Under the pieces are notes generated by a model. It ran no database searches and was not told the origin of the DNA. It worked only from the letters and a program-made list of their open reading frames with translations. A stretch of DNA of 64,000 nt from Holothuria scabra (Eukaryota > Echinodermata > Holothuroidea > Aspidochirotida > Holothuriidae), in the NCBI GenBank assembly GCA_037179385.1, contig CM074195.1, positions 29,344,222 to 29,408,221 of the forward strand. The letters are read 5' to 3'. How positions within the stretch are numbered: the first letter of the stretch is position 1; every line of letters starts with the position of its first letter. This document shows, piece after piece, positions 23,639 through 34,969 of the stretch. The translations under genes were made by a program, and so were the position numbers.

Positions 23639-24185
23639 TTTTTTTCCTCCTGTTTATTAAGTAAACAATTATCCAATTCGTTTATATACAATATTTACCT
23701 TAAACACTGTACAATCAATTTCTGTTTAAATAACTTTTCCACAGCGTTAATCATGTTGCCTTTCTTTTTGCAATTATCAGCTTTCAGTAAATGAAAATGA
23801 TTTTCTCCTTTTTCATCAAGCACTCGTCATTTCATAATTAATTACAGGCACTCACCTTTTTACATCATTTAGTGGTTTGTTAGTTCAAGTAATATACAAT
23901 ATTTATAATACTAATTACACACAATGATGGTTAATTATCAATGGTTATACAGTATCTTTAACACCTCATTGTAAATTTTGCGATTCCTTTCATAACTTTC
24001 GACTTTCAATGCAAAACTGAACTTTTGGTAAAATCTCTCTGTTTCCAATTTTTCAATTTTACGTGAACAACAGAAAAAAATACTTCATATGTAATGATTA
24101 CAAAATTATACGGGCTGTAGCCTTTCCCTTGAAAGCCAAAAAACGTCCTCTTTTGAGAAGGAAAATTGCTTGTTTAAAATCTTTT

Positions 24186-24516
24186 TTATACATCTAAAAT
24201 AATACTTGAGATCATACTGTAACCCCAAAATAAGTGATCCACTGTTTCTTCACTTAAATTGCACAACGAGCAGATTGGAGAATCCACCATGTTTAAAGCA
24301 AAGAGGAATTTATACAATTCTGTGCAAGAATTTAAACTGAAAATACTGAAGTTTGGTCTCGGTAACACTTTTAAAGGGCATACTGAAAATATTTGACCAT
24401 CTGTCCTCATCGTAAAAATATATATTGTTCCACTTCTTTAGGGATGTTGCTGAAGTAGAAAAATTCTTCAAAAGAATAGGATATACAAGTCGTGAAACCG
24501 ACGTACAATTCATCAC
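24186..24516 (-). pseudogene. LINE ORF2 C-terminus with Cys-His motif (broken)
   Basis: Two overlapping frames. The first (24310-24516) has WNNIYFYDEDRWSNIF and KLQYFQFKFLHRIV. The second (from about 24340 down) has CSLCNLSEETVDHLFW, the Cys-Cys-His motif typical of the end of LINE reverse-transcriptase proteins. A frameshift separates them near 24310-24340. Confidence 0.75.
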
Positions 24517-24646
24517 CTGATGTAGCGAAATAACATTTGTCTGAGGGTTGTCTACGGTATTATTTAAAGAATTTCTTCAATGGCTAGGGATAGCTTTTAT
24601 CAGCCCAAATACTGAATAAATGAAAGTTCAGTCGGGTTATGGCTTC

Positions 24647-25090
24647 TTATTGTTGGTCTATTACCCTTAAAATTCCCTTTCTGTACAGATTTTCATTAAA
24701 TGTAACTTTGCCATTAATTTTAACGTACGAGTTGTTCCAGATAATCTGGTTGCCAAAATTTTGGGAGGGAGTTGTAAAAGTACAACTACACCGAGCTTCT
24801 ATTACTAAAAAAAATAAAATTATGTGCAGGCAGTCTAATATTACGTCGGTGGCAGTAACAAAGGAAAAGTAATTCATAACCATAGGGCTTGAGAACCCTG
24901 GTAAAACAACTTTCCATGGACTTTCACTATCCATTAAAAAACGGGGAATCCACGTACACTTTAGGGATTTAACAAAACTCTCAATATGTGTAACCTTCAG
25001 ACCCCCCTCATAATAGTTATTAATCATTGTTGTGCGCTTAACTTTTTCCGTACGGCCACACCAAATGAAATCGTAGATAACCTTTTCAAC
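24647..25090 (-). pseudogene. LINE ORF2 thumb/C-terminal fragment
   Basis: An open frame including FIWCGRTEKVKR, then NYYEGGLKV and IESFVKSLKCTWIPRFL. These match the F.W.G...K...L......GGL...(D/H)IESF.KSLK pattern of LINE ORF2 proteins downstream of the RT core. The RT catalytic region is absent through 5' truncation. Confidence 0.75.
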
Positions 25091-25224
25091 CTCTTTTTAT
25101 AAAAGTGTGTGGTGGGCTAGGTAAAACGAGAAACAAAAAGACAAGTTGTGAAAGTCCAAATAACTTTGTAATGATGTTACGGCCTATAGAGGTCATGTCT
25201 CTCATTGCCCAAGAACGGAGAATA

Positions 25225-25282
25225 CTTTCACTCTTTTTAATCCCATTTATTTCTTGTCCTTCTTACCGACACTCCCTCATGA
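25225..25282 (+). repeat. Right 58-bp target duplication of the LINE
   Basis: Partner of 23581-23638; two mismatches. Confidence 0.85.
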
Positions 25283-25954
25283 ATTTTGCAGGAGGATTCA
25301 GTGCCTTCTGCACTAGCTACGTCACCGGTTACGGACCTATGTGTCGATTATAACTTACCAGTATGTACTTAGTTTTTACCCCCTCCCCCCTCCCCCGAAG
25401 CTTTCCTCATATCAAAGTAGAGATAACTAACCATGTTCCCCTTTTCTTAGCTTCTTTGGGTATGGATAGTGAATTCACCAAGATAATGACAAGCCCTTAG
25501 AGTGCTTAATGTTCTGTTTAATTAAGCCAGCATTCTATTCCTCATTTCGATAGAAATTCTATAAAAAGCTGCTGACGAACTCGTTGAGATTGAAAGAATG
25601 GTACAAGGGCAATTGTATTTTAGTTCTGATTTATGCTGGAGCTGAACCATTAATTCATCAACTTACATTTTGTTCATCTAATAAATTCAAATTGAATAGA
25701 AAAATTCAAAATGGGGAAAAGGAGAAAAATACTGTGTAATGCTGTCAAAACTGTTTTGTTTCCAACACTTTGCTTGAAGGTAGTGGTGGTTGAATTTCTT
25801 AGTAATAATTGACTCCCTTGTAATGGCAGATTTTGAATTACAGGCGGTGGCAAATAATTTTTGAGTCTGTTATATCTATATTGTTATGTGGATGAAGTGA
25901 AGTGGAGATTATTGCTTTGATCAACAAAATCAGATATTTAGTCGTGAGAATCGT
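25283..25954. other. No recognisable feature
   Basis: Unassigned AT-rich sequence with a C-rich patch at 25379-25395. Confidence 0.3.
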
Positions 25955-26509
25955 CTAAGTGAGAAGGAACATTTGGTTTAAATTTTCAGCAGCACTTTCT
26001 TCCTCTAAGATGCTAAAGTCCCACTGCATTCTTGGATCCCATTCGTTGTTTTCCGGGAAAGTTATTTCATTGATAAACACGTCTAGGTCGGACATGTCTT
26101 TTGGCGCCATTTCGCAGCAGAAATAGCACCATGTGTTCGGCAGAAGTGGTAACGTTCGTTCCTGCCGCTCCAATCTTCCCCAAGACAATAAACATTTTCT
26201 TCGGCGAAGATACTGTCAAACATGTTGTCGTAGCATTTATCCTAAGGGTATAAAAAAAGTCGGTATGATACCAAAGCATCGGTTCTATGATCCCTTACAA
26301 ATTAAAAAGGTATAGTCTTTTGTTCTGACGAAGGTTATCAAAGTGTTCTCCACTAAAATACTATCCTCCTTGAGCGCAACGTGGCTCTCTTTTTCAATAA
26401 AGTGGATCAGACCCCTTTTTCGAGCTATCATGTTTACGCGCTCTAAACAATTATTTGACTGCCGGTGACCTCCAAAATAATCCTTAACACTCCACGAAAA
26501 ACAAAACAT
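25955..26509 (-). pseudogene. Possible decayed coding region, family unknown
   Basis: Successive minus-strand frames look protein-like: a start to about 26285 (SWSVKDYFGGHRQSNNC, HFIEKESHVALKEDSI), a middle frame (FDSIFAEENVYCLGEDWSG, ERYHFCRTHGA) and an end (DLDVFINEITFPENNEWDP). They are offset by frameshifts and one stop. I recognise no family. A transposon-derived protein or an old gene fragment are options; chance is not excluded. Confidence 0.25.
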
Positions 26510-27589
26510 TTCTTGCGCTCAATTTAAATAAGACATGCCATTTCAAAAACTGGTTGTCTCCAGTATTTCTATGTTTTTATGTTTAATTCAGTACACTGTA
26601 AGCAAAAATTAGTCAAGTACAAATGGGTGCCTGAATTGACTAATCAAGTGAGTCACTCATATTTGAATAATTTGTGTTGATATCCGACTAATTTCGTAGT
26701 AATGGACTAAAGAATATCAATTAAAACTTAGTGAAGGAGATTTAGTATTTGATGGTAACTAATTCAACTCGGTCAAATATTAGTCAATGTTGTTGACTAA
26801 TGTGATTGGTTGATTCATACACTGCTTTGCTATTTGTGTTTATAGTGAATATCATTGAAATATAATACTGACAATGTATCCATTTTCACAATGAATCTAT
26901 TTTCTGCTGGAAAGATTTACATTACCTCTGCCCTAGTGGACTAAAGCTTGTATCCACGTGTATATATACACGGGAGGAATTGTGTCACGGGAGGGCTTTG
27001 GGGAACGACATGAGGGAAAAGTCTAAGGAAAGAGATAGAAAAACCCCCTCTATTTTAGTTGTTTTTTGCACTGCAAGGTTGGGTCATGGGAGGCCCAACC
27101 GACCCCCCCCCCCCCCGTGGGCTACATCACTGATTGGCACTAGCCTATACTTAAGGAATATTGACCATGCAGATTGTGAGATTCTCTCAACTCTGATGGA
27201 TTATTGAAGTTTGTGCATGGTCCGTTATATCAAGAAGTTTGGCGGGATTGATTGTCACAAAAATAGGAAATACGGCATTTGCAAAAGTTGAGGGACTGTA
27301 TTTTTGTCCCCCTGAAAATTTACATTCTGAAACTTTGCATGGAAGAAAACAGTTTATCCTAAACCTGCGTTTTACCTTTATGAGCTGGAATTTATTTCTT
27401 TACATGACTTTTAATATGCAGTGTATGTCTATTTCTTCAAATTTCATAATACTGCGCAATTCCATGTCCATTGTCTTAAATCAATTGAATACCCCAATTG
27501 TGTAAAAAAAAAAGGAAAATGCTTTCACACCTCAAATTCTAATTTCTAAATTTGGCTCAAAAATTGCCATGTCACAAAATCCGCTCCGA
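26510..27589. other. Mostly unassigned; TTAGTCA-rich patch and poly-C
   Basis: 26600-26815 is rich in ATTAGTCA/TGACTAAT words and may be a degenerate inverted-repeat element. 27102-27117 is a C run followed by GGGCTACATCACTG. Nothing coding recognised. Confidence 0.35.
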
Positions 27590-28340
27590 ATTTTGTGAAT
27601 TTTTGTTAAAATTTTTTCCATCCCGAGTCGGAAAGAGCCAAAAATTGGTCAAACAGTGCCAGTAAGTATATGATTTGCATCCAATGATGATGAAAGTAAA
27701 AATGCCAACTGATTTTTCATGACATAATTTTCAAAGTCCTGCGGTAAAATCTGTGCCCACATGCGCATGGGCTGGGGCGAAAGTTTTTCAATAGGAAGGA
27801 CAATGACTCTACAGTTTTGCTAACATACTGGTGGCCGGAATCATACTGCCACGATTTCCCACGACACGACGCCAACCACCCACCACTAGTGGGTGCAACC
27901 ACTGGTGCGAATGCACCATTTCACCACTTTACCTTCTCAATGGAACGCAGAAAATAACGTACGCATGTTCCTGCGCATGCTTTAGGCCTATGCCAACCAG
28001 TGCCAACCAGGGACGTACCCGTGAATGAGTCTATAAGGCTTATTTACCTACGTCACTTCGTTGCGCATCTGTCTGTTTTTTCATCCAGGTGTCCATTTTA
28101 CAACAATTGCCACAAAGGCACTGTTATGGGCGCGTTTCGGTAACAGAACGACTACCTTTGATCATTTCCATCCAACAAGCCAAACTGAAACGCGATGGTG
28201 TCACGTGCATAATCTCTATAGAATGTTTTCACAAATGTCACAAGCCCCATTAAGCCGCGGTCATTTTACAACGAATTCGGATCAGATTCCGATTCAATTT
28301 TTTTTTCGGGCTTTTGCTAAATTCTTAATTCTCCGGGCAT
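27590..28340. repeat. Mosaic of dispersed repeats
   Basis: 27625-27680 (GAGTCGGAAAGAGCCAAAAAT) matches 30950-30975. 27968-28260 matches 8928-9020. 28265-28290 resembles the GATCAGATTCCGAT words of the 50.4-kb family. Order and spacing differ from those copies, so this is a composite. Confidence 0.45.
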
Positions 28341-28697
28341 TTCCAAGCAAACCTGGACATGATCCCCCAAAATGAAATTTGTGTTATGAATGTCTTTCCC
28401 CTCTCACCTTATGGCTAATATATTGGATTTAATGGAACATAACCTCTGGAATTAATTTTCCTCAAAAATGAGGAAAAAACAGCAACGTTTTTCAAGCTGT
28501 GCATTGGACCCTAAATTTTAAGCCATGAAGACCTCCGTGTGAAACCATATTGTTCCTCAATGAAGTAAACCCATTTCAAATTAACTTCAGTGGATATGGT
28601 TAGTGGAAGACCATATCTTTTATAATTCAAGGTTAAATTCAAATTATGTTCCTCATTGAGTCATGGGAGAGTCTGTTTGTTGTGGCCTAAAAGTAGC
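28341..28697. other. No recognisable feature
   Basis: Unassigned AT-rich sequence before the motif cluster. Confidence 0.3.
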
Positions 28698-30920
28698 TGT
28701 AATGTGACTGACAAAAAAACGAAAAAAAATTGTACTGTAAAAAAATGAACTAATTATTTCTGTGCCATTTTAGAATATGCTTGTAGCTTCAATATCAAGT
28801 GTAAAACAATTATCAAACACAAAATAATATGAAGGATTATTTCAATGCAGGCCTCTAAAAATGGTAATGCGACTGATGTATGTAATGCGACTGACGTATG
28901 TAATGCGACAGACACTAATCATTCAAGCCAAACGAATGGATTTGTTAAATGAGATAAACAGTTTGAGCTTTCTCCAGTGTTGTAGAATGCAGCATTGTTC
29001 AACCCATACTAAGATATTGTAAATGTAGATACCAAACCCCTAACCCTACACTGTTAGACGCGCCGACTCCTCATGGAGGCTAAAACTGATGGGTAGAAGT
29101 GTTGATTGGACATGCTCTCAGTTCTGTTCTGTTATCTGTGTGCACGATTTCACATGCGTGACAGAAAATTCCATTGTGACAAGATGTCAGCGTGTGTGCA
29201 TTTTCAAAGCAATTTCTGTACACACACAATGCATTTCTCCATGTGCAGTCAGGAGTAATATTGCGTACTTCCGCGTGCTTGGAAAAAGAACACAGTAGTT
29301 GATTTTGTGTTGTAAGCGCGTAAGAATGTTAACGCGTGCATAGATGTGTGCTTGTGAAGATACCCTAGAAACTGACCAACCAGTAAGTCAATGATCTTCA
29401 ACCAGTCGTTGTGTGTTCATGTTCAAATGTTCTTCAGTGGAAAACCTTGAAAGAGCACAAAATTGTTCTGTGTAAGTGAAATACATTGAAGAACGGTGTT
29501 TGCAAGAACTATATGTTTTAAAATCACACATATTTATACTACCCGAAGATTTCAATTAACTGTTAGCTTTCAAAATGACTAATCAGGGATCAATACTTCC
29601 GCCCCTCCGTTTTGGTCTCTATAAGGAGTCACCGCGCCATTTTAAGTTTGGCGTAGATCTACAGGTATGCTTGTAAATTGCAATATCTTTAAATCCATAT
29701 GTGAGACCACACCATAGAGGACATATTTCATTCCTGCATAGCATCTCAAAGAACCAGTAATAGCCAATAACTGCGGCCACTTTAAGTTTACAGATCACTT
29801 TTAGACACATTATCGTTCTGTTCTGTAGTCTTTAGCGCTGCTGAAATTGACTGAACTGCAGGCTGTTGTGTAAATGTGTGTATCATTGGCAAATACGTTG
29901 GCTAATACGATTGTACTGAAGCTGGAGATGGGTTTGCCAGTTAAGTTTTTTTGACTACTGGAAGGTGTTTAATGATTCTTTTGTCTTTGCATTTTCCAGT
30001 TTAAAAATGTAATGTATAAGGATTCATTCCATATTGTCTTATTTTATCATACAGGATAATACCCTTAAGGTAGTTACCTCCCAGTCAGAGTCTCCTAAAC
30101 TTCTAAAATATTATGCTCAACTTACATGTAATTGCAGTTGGGTATGACTACTATCTTGAGCTCACTAGTAGAAAATTACACCACCTGGTAAGTGTAAACT
30201 TGTGGAAGAGAGAGGTAGCACTTTTAATAAGTTTCAGTTTACCAGATTCCACAAAATAAAACTCATGAAGTATGTATAAAATATACTATTACAGAAAAAG
30301 TCAAGCTTATGTAAAGTGCCTTCAAGATTAAAGTGGTGAAGTCTAAGTGGCATAATAGTTCACTATGGAGTGTGAATAATTGAAATAAAATTAAACGTTT
30401 GAAACTTTATATTTTACAGAATGATGGTTTACTAAGAAACGTTATCACAATTTTTGCAGAGAACATCCTACCTTTGGCTTCACACAGACATGGCTATGTT
30501 GATGGACAAACTGTAATGCGACTGACGAATGTTTTTTTAATGTATATTCAGTTTTTCCTATTGCTTGAAATTTTTTATTGTACCATTTAAGACTCCTGTT
30601 GATGAGCCAAGAATTACATGTTACTAAATTGTTACACCCATTTCAATTTGAGGAAGAAGTTGAATTATGATAAATTGTTTGTTTTTTTTTGTTTTGTTTT
30701 GTTTTGTTTTTTTGCTCTGTCTTTTTTTGTAATGCGACTGACGCTTTTCCACAAAGCTGTCATACACAAAGTAGAAAACCCACAAGTTTTTAAATGCCAT
30801 CAGAGCGGAGTCTTGAGTGATGGGTTACAATGATAAAAAGTCCTATGAAGGAGACTTTCCTAAACATAAGTTAGAGCCATCAAATGGGTGAAGGATGCGG
30901 ACAAGTGTAATGCGACTGAC
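28698..30920 (+). repeat. Dispersed GTAATGCGACTGAC motif cluster
   Basis: Seven copies, all on the plus strand: 28698-28712 (one change), then three in perfect 18-bp register at 28864, 28882 and 28900, then 30513-30526, 30729-30742 and 30907-30920. The outlying copies are embedded in otherwise unrelated sequence. I noticed none outside this 2.2 kb. Function unknown. Confidence 0.7.
29012..29688. mobile_element. ~650-bp TIR element (AGATATT ends), diverged copy
   Basis: Left end AGATATTGTAAATGTAGATA. The interior is collinear with 43175-43829 (GCGCGTAAGAATGTTA, ACTGTTAGCTTTCAAAA, CGCCATTTTAAGTTTGG). The right end is rearranged, ending GCAATATCT. Confidence 0.75.
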
Positions 30921-30944
30921 CTTGGAAATGCCCCTTAGAGATCT

Positions 30945-31100
30945 CCAGTCGGAAAGAGCCAAAAATTTTCCAGCCTGTGTAATACATATGAGTTGCACCC
31001 CAGGATAATAAAAATTAAAATTATGCTAATTATTCCGTGACTTCACGTCGATAGACAGATTTTATCGGACTACGCTGTTCGGTAAAAAATACATACACCG
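30945..31100. repeat. Dispersed repeat shared with 50440-50720
   Basis: Shared text includes GCTAATTATTCCGTGAC.TCAC, ATAGACAGATTTTATCGGA and GTCGGAAAGAGCCAAAAA (the last also at 27630). Confidence 0.55.
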
Positions 31101-31225
31101 GAGTGACGTTAAGAAAAAAAATCAGTTTACATTTTATTTTCATTAAATTTTCACATCAGGTGCAAATTTTCAGTTTGCGTTTACTTCATTTGCTATAAGC
31201 CAATTAACAATTTAGATAGAGCCTA

Positions 31226-32190
31226 AATACATAAAGAATATTACTTACCACACATGTACGTCAGAAGAACGGTTTCCTTTCATCTCAGGTGTGTCTTTTC
31301 ATCAGGCCAAACAAACTACAGCGTGCACGCGTTTTTTAGGTTGAGATACGCGATAATTTGAGATTAAGTGCCATCACTTGATCGTTGCTTGTTACGGGCG
31401 CTCAGTGTAGATCGAGGTTGCATACATGCGAGGACAAAATTCCATCTTGAAGGCATGAAAACCCAAGACCTGTATGGTCTTGGGTCGTTCGGAGTGACAA
31501 CGTGCTTTATTCCTGCTGCGATGTGGTTCACATGTGGATGCGTTCAAATCCCGCTCGATGTGGGTTTTCTCCCACGTGGCTTTAGACTTAATTGCCACAA
31601 AATCGGTTGCCCTGACGACGGAGCTGGTTGAGCGGAGGACTGAAGCATCCAAGTGGTAGAAAAGTTAACCAGGAGAGGGCGTTTTGGAAGGGCTGTTGTG
31701 GTTCTTGCCCCCTCCCTTTGAAACTATTGGGGCGTATCGCTTAGCAACCCGTTCATGAGGTCGAACGTAAATTTATTTCCAGGTTTAATTTTGCCCAAAG
31801 CTCATTCATTTCATTGCAGAAAGTTCTATCTTTTCATATGCGAAAGTGCACCAAATTGAAATGAGGACCTTTGAAGTTGCAAAAATTTTCAAGACGGGAG
31901 CGGGTAACCCCCTGCCCTATACCTCACTCCCCATGACAAGCGTATGCACTTCGGAACCCTGGAAAAATCCAAGATCCTTCCCTAAATATTTATTCCTGTC
32001 GCTTAAAAATTTTCATCAAGGAAATTTCTTGAACACCTAGGGCGTAATAGAAACGACTCGATGTGAAACAATACAAGATACATTACCTAACTCAGACTGG
32101 AGCTCGGTGGATCCTGAAAGTCAAGCAAAAATAATGTGTATGAAAATCGAAAAGTCGTATGTATGCATACAGAGGGTGGGGTAAATTGTT
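31226..32190. repeat. Intragenic duplicated block with micro-exon E
   Basis: Collinear with 9346-10430 from ACATAAAGAATATTACTTACCACACATGTA-type text through GTTCAAATCCCGCTCGATGT to the cassette. A conserved donor-like GGTAAGT on the minus strand near 31245 has no open exon upstream in any phase. Confidence 0.7.
32087..32113 (-). CDS. Micro-exon E of the Ly6 gene
   Basis: A 27-nt cassette, acceptor GCTTGACTTTCAG, donor GTAATG, phase 1-1, encoding G-STELQSEL. It is the most diverged of the duplicated set but stays open and in phase. Confidence 0.45.
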   Translation of the reverse strand, partial: DPPSSSLS

Positions 32191-32336
32191 AGCTATCTAG
32201 TGATGGGTGTCTTGAAATAGTTGTGAACTCTGACAAGGCTGCATGGGGCCTCTAAAGGGAGCTAACTTAGTTTGTAAGTCAATGGGGAAATTATAGGGGG
32301 TGTGAGACTCGGTATAGGACTTAAGAAAAAGTATTT

Positions 32337-32535
32337 TTGTGTGGGCCAAATGTCATTGGCGAGCCTAAATTACGATAGTGTTCAACACATTTTCGGAAAC
32401 ACCTTTTCACAAAGTAGGTCCTGTCTTCTGCTTTTCTGTCAAGAAAACACAATCGTGCCCGCATCATTCTCTTATAAAACAATCTGATTATTTTACAAGG
32501 AAAATAAATCAAAGCACATCTCTCAAGGTTAATGG
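32337..32535. repeat. Dispersed repeat shared with 16880-17060
   Basis: Same family as described at 16.9 kb. Here it continues into GGTTAATGGTATTAC without the perfect inverted repeat. Confidence 0.6.
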
Positions 32536-33290
32536 TATTACATAAATTTCATATAAAATCCAAATTTCAAGCAAATTTTCACCTTTTCTTTAAAATATTT
32601 TTGGCTTTAATTAACAAGAGCCCAAAGGGCACTTTGTCTCCTTGAGTTATAAAGATGATTTTGCATAAAGGGAGTAGCAAGGTAAGGCATGTACATCATC
32701 AGCCCAAATCATTTTTCCCCCCCCCCCCCCCAAAAAAAAGAATTTCATTTCATCTATTTGTTTTTCACAACAACAATAATTTAAAGGTGATAACCAACAT
32801 AGGATTGAAGACGATGAATAAATAAATAAAGGATTGCTGAGGAAGGAATTATTCATAAAAACCTTTATAAAAGGGCTAAGAAATAAGGACACTCCAAATC
32901 AAAGATTAAACCACCAACCCACCTGTCTATGACAGTAAATAAGAACTTAGAAAACATGTAGACAAGCTTCTTCAGGGATGCAAAATTGAGACTTGACCGA
33001 CCGACAGGCAGTACGCTTCAAGCGAGACTTAATCGATGTTTGAGGCTCCTTGTATGATCATTTTGATTAAACAAGATCCGAACGGGGATTACCAGATTGT
33101 CCGGTATAATAAAGAGTGTGCATGACATTTAACCGAAATTTCAAAAACATACAAGTAACTGCAAGGTTAAGGGGAATTAAAACATTATCAACTTATCACA
33201 CAACACTCTGACCCCCTCCCCCCCATATTCATGCATCACGTGCACACACTCCGGTCCTTTCACTAAATTGTCGTTTACTTGATTTAAGGG
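32536..33290. other. AT-rich with poly-C; no gene
   Basis: 32718-32731 is a C run. ATTTCATTTCATCTATTTG... and ATAAATAAATAAA resemble the interior of the element at 62537-63118. Nothing coding. Confidence 0.35.
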
Positions 33291-33295
33291 CATAG

Positions 33296-34060
33296 CAGGA
33301 GGGTAGTTTTTTTGCCATTTTGGTCCGTCTCAACAAGTCAAATCCAGATCTCACAGAAAAGGCACAAAGGTCAAAAGGTCAGATGAGGTCAAAGTAGTTC
33401 AGTATGTATGCACTTCACATGAATCAACTATCAATGATGTGATCCCATTTCATTTGGTTATTGAGTTATCTCACCGTATACCACGAAAATCAATGCAAAT
33501 AACTCACGGACACACACACACACACACAAACATACACACACTATTGACATTTCATTTAAATGTCAATAACTCAATTTAGAAACATTGTTAGGTTAGGTTA
33601 GGTAAGATTAGGTTATGTTAGGTGTAGTTTTACGGCCTAATCCTAATTGTAATTCCGAAGTGGAGTGTGAAGATGAGGTAGAATTTAGAAACATCGAAGA
33701 GGGTAGTATAATAGCCTTTTTACTTCGTCTCAACAAGACATATCCTGGGGTAAAAAAGTCACCAAGCTCAAAAGGTCAAATGAGGTCAAAGTAGGTCAAC
33801 ACATAGACGAACAAACCTTCCATTATGCCATCGCCATGTGTCACAGGTACTTATAAAGTTATCGCACCGCATACCTCACATTCTAATGCATATGACCTAC
33901 AAACAACTAACCTGTCACTTAAATTTTAATAACTCGAGTTAGGAAGATCGTAGGAGGGTAGTGTAATTGCCCTTTTCTTCCGTCTGAACAAGGCGATCTA
34001 GGCGTCACAAAAAGTCATGAGAATCAAAAGGTCAAGCGAGGTAAAAGTGGGTCATCACAT
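33296..34060. repeat. Tandem array of three diverged units
   Basis: Units open with GGAGGGTAGT or AGAGGGTAGT at about 33299, 33701 and 33952. They share CGTCTCAACAAG, a cluster of AGGTCA-like hexamers and TTATCKCACCG. The first unit is lengthened by a (CA)n stretch (about 33510-33530) and TTAGG-like words near 33590-33625. Confidence 0.65.
33368..33401 (+). promoter_or_regulatory. AGGTCA half-site cluster (DR2-DR4-DR4)
   Basis: AGGTCA at 33368, 33376 and 33386 and AGTTCA at 33396. The same register recurs at 33765-33798 (AGCTCA, AGGTCA, AGGTCA, AGGTCA) and, decayed, at 34021-34054. AGGTCA is the nuclear-receptor half-site. Binding is unproven and the array is in an intron. Confidence 0.3.
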
Positions 34061-34069
34061 GCACTGCAC

Positions 34070-34420
34070 TTAGACTAACACAAATTTCCATTTCATCCTG
34101 CAGTGTTTCAGTGGCGATCCAAAACATTACCGTAAAACGGGGTAATTTTGGCAGGTTTTTCACTCTATCTCAAACTATGAAAATTATCTAAATTTGATTG
34201 TACCATATGGTTTACATTTGGGCTATGTGTAATTGAACTAAGGGGTTACTATTTTAACCATCCCCTCCCTGAAGTCCCCAAGGTGTGGAGAAACCAACCT
34301 GCCAACATTACCCCGGCTTCGTACTGTCTAACTTTTCGACCCTTTCAGATTATTTCAGTTAATATTACAATATTTTCACCTCCTATCAATCTAACTTATC
34401 CTAAAATTCGTTAAATCCGT
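34070..34420. other. No recognisable feature
   Basis: Unassigned sequence between the tandem array and the SINE pair. Confidence 0.3.
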
Positions 34421-34870
34421 TTAAAAAAGGAACCTATACTGCCATTGTGCTTGCTGCTCGTCATAAGCAATGGAGTAGGGGAAACCAGCCAATGAGCTAC
34501 AACTGGAAAAAAGAAAAGAAAACTAACTGACTGACTGACTGGTTGTGCTTGATGTTCTGACTGACTGACTGACTGACTGACTGACTGACTGACTGACTGA
34601 CTGACTGACTGACTGACTGACTGACTGACTGACTGACTGACTGACTGACTGACTGACTGACTGACTAACTAATAATCCTAAAATTCCTGGTCGGGTCATA
34701 CCGAAGACTTTAAAAACGGGACATACTGCTATTGTGCTTGGTGCTCAGCATAAGCAATGGAGTAGGAAAAACAAGCCAGTGAGCCACAACTGAAAAAAGG
34801 CCTCAGCCGGACAGACTTTTGATCTAACCATGTGGTTAGAAACTAGGCTGTAAAACCCATAACAAATCCT
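34421..34870 (+). mobile_element. Two SINE copies separated by a (CTGA)n tail
   Basis: The first copy is 34421-34555, with CATAAGCAATGGAGTAGGGG and GAGCTACAACTGG. It runs into the microsatellite. The second, 34678-34870, has GGTCATACCGAAGACTT, the same body and CCATGTGGTTAGAAACT. The CTAA/CTGA-type tail is seen in other copies and seems to be the family's 3' simple repeat, here expanded. Confidence 0.75.
34557..34672. repeat. (CTGA)n microsatellite
   Basis: About 28 uninterrupted CTGA units between two SINE copies. Confidence 0.95.
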
Positions 34871-34953
34871 AAAATTACGTTACAGTTTGAAAAACGGACA
34901 ACGAGAAACTGCTACTGACAGAAATTCACTTTTTGGCCCCTGGTGATCCCCGG

Positions 34954-34966
34954 TGACCTTTGACCT
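34954..34966 (-). promoter_or_regulatory. Perfect DR1 (AGGTCAAAGGTCA)
   Basis: Minus-strand AGGTCA-A-AGGTCA, the consensus for RXR/HNF4-type receptors. Chance occurrence is possible, but it lies within 1.6 kb of the half-site array. Confidence 0.3.
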
Positions 34967-34969
34967 CTA

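Larger units (their letters stand above)
23639..25224 (-). mobile_element. 5'-truncated LINE (non-LTR retrotransposon)
   Basis: The minus strand encodes the C-terminal part of a LINE ORF2, then a ~500-bp AT-rich 3' UTR with AATAAA and a short poly(A) (T run 23639-23645). The 58-bp direct repeats outside are its target duplication, unusually long. The body is broken by frameshifts and stops, so the copy is dead. Confidence 0.85.

Noticed and set aside
28864..28913. CRISPR-like or satellite array
   Set aside because: Only three units in register, no spacers of constant length, and clearly animal DNA.
33590..33625. TTAGG-type telomeric repeat
   Set aside because: Only about three imperfect units inside a tandem-repeat unit; not a telomere or convincing interstitial telomere.
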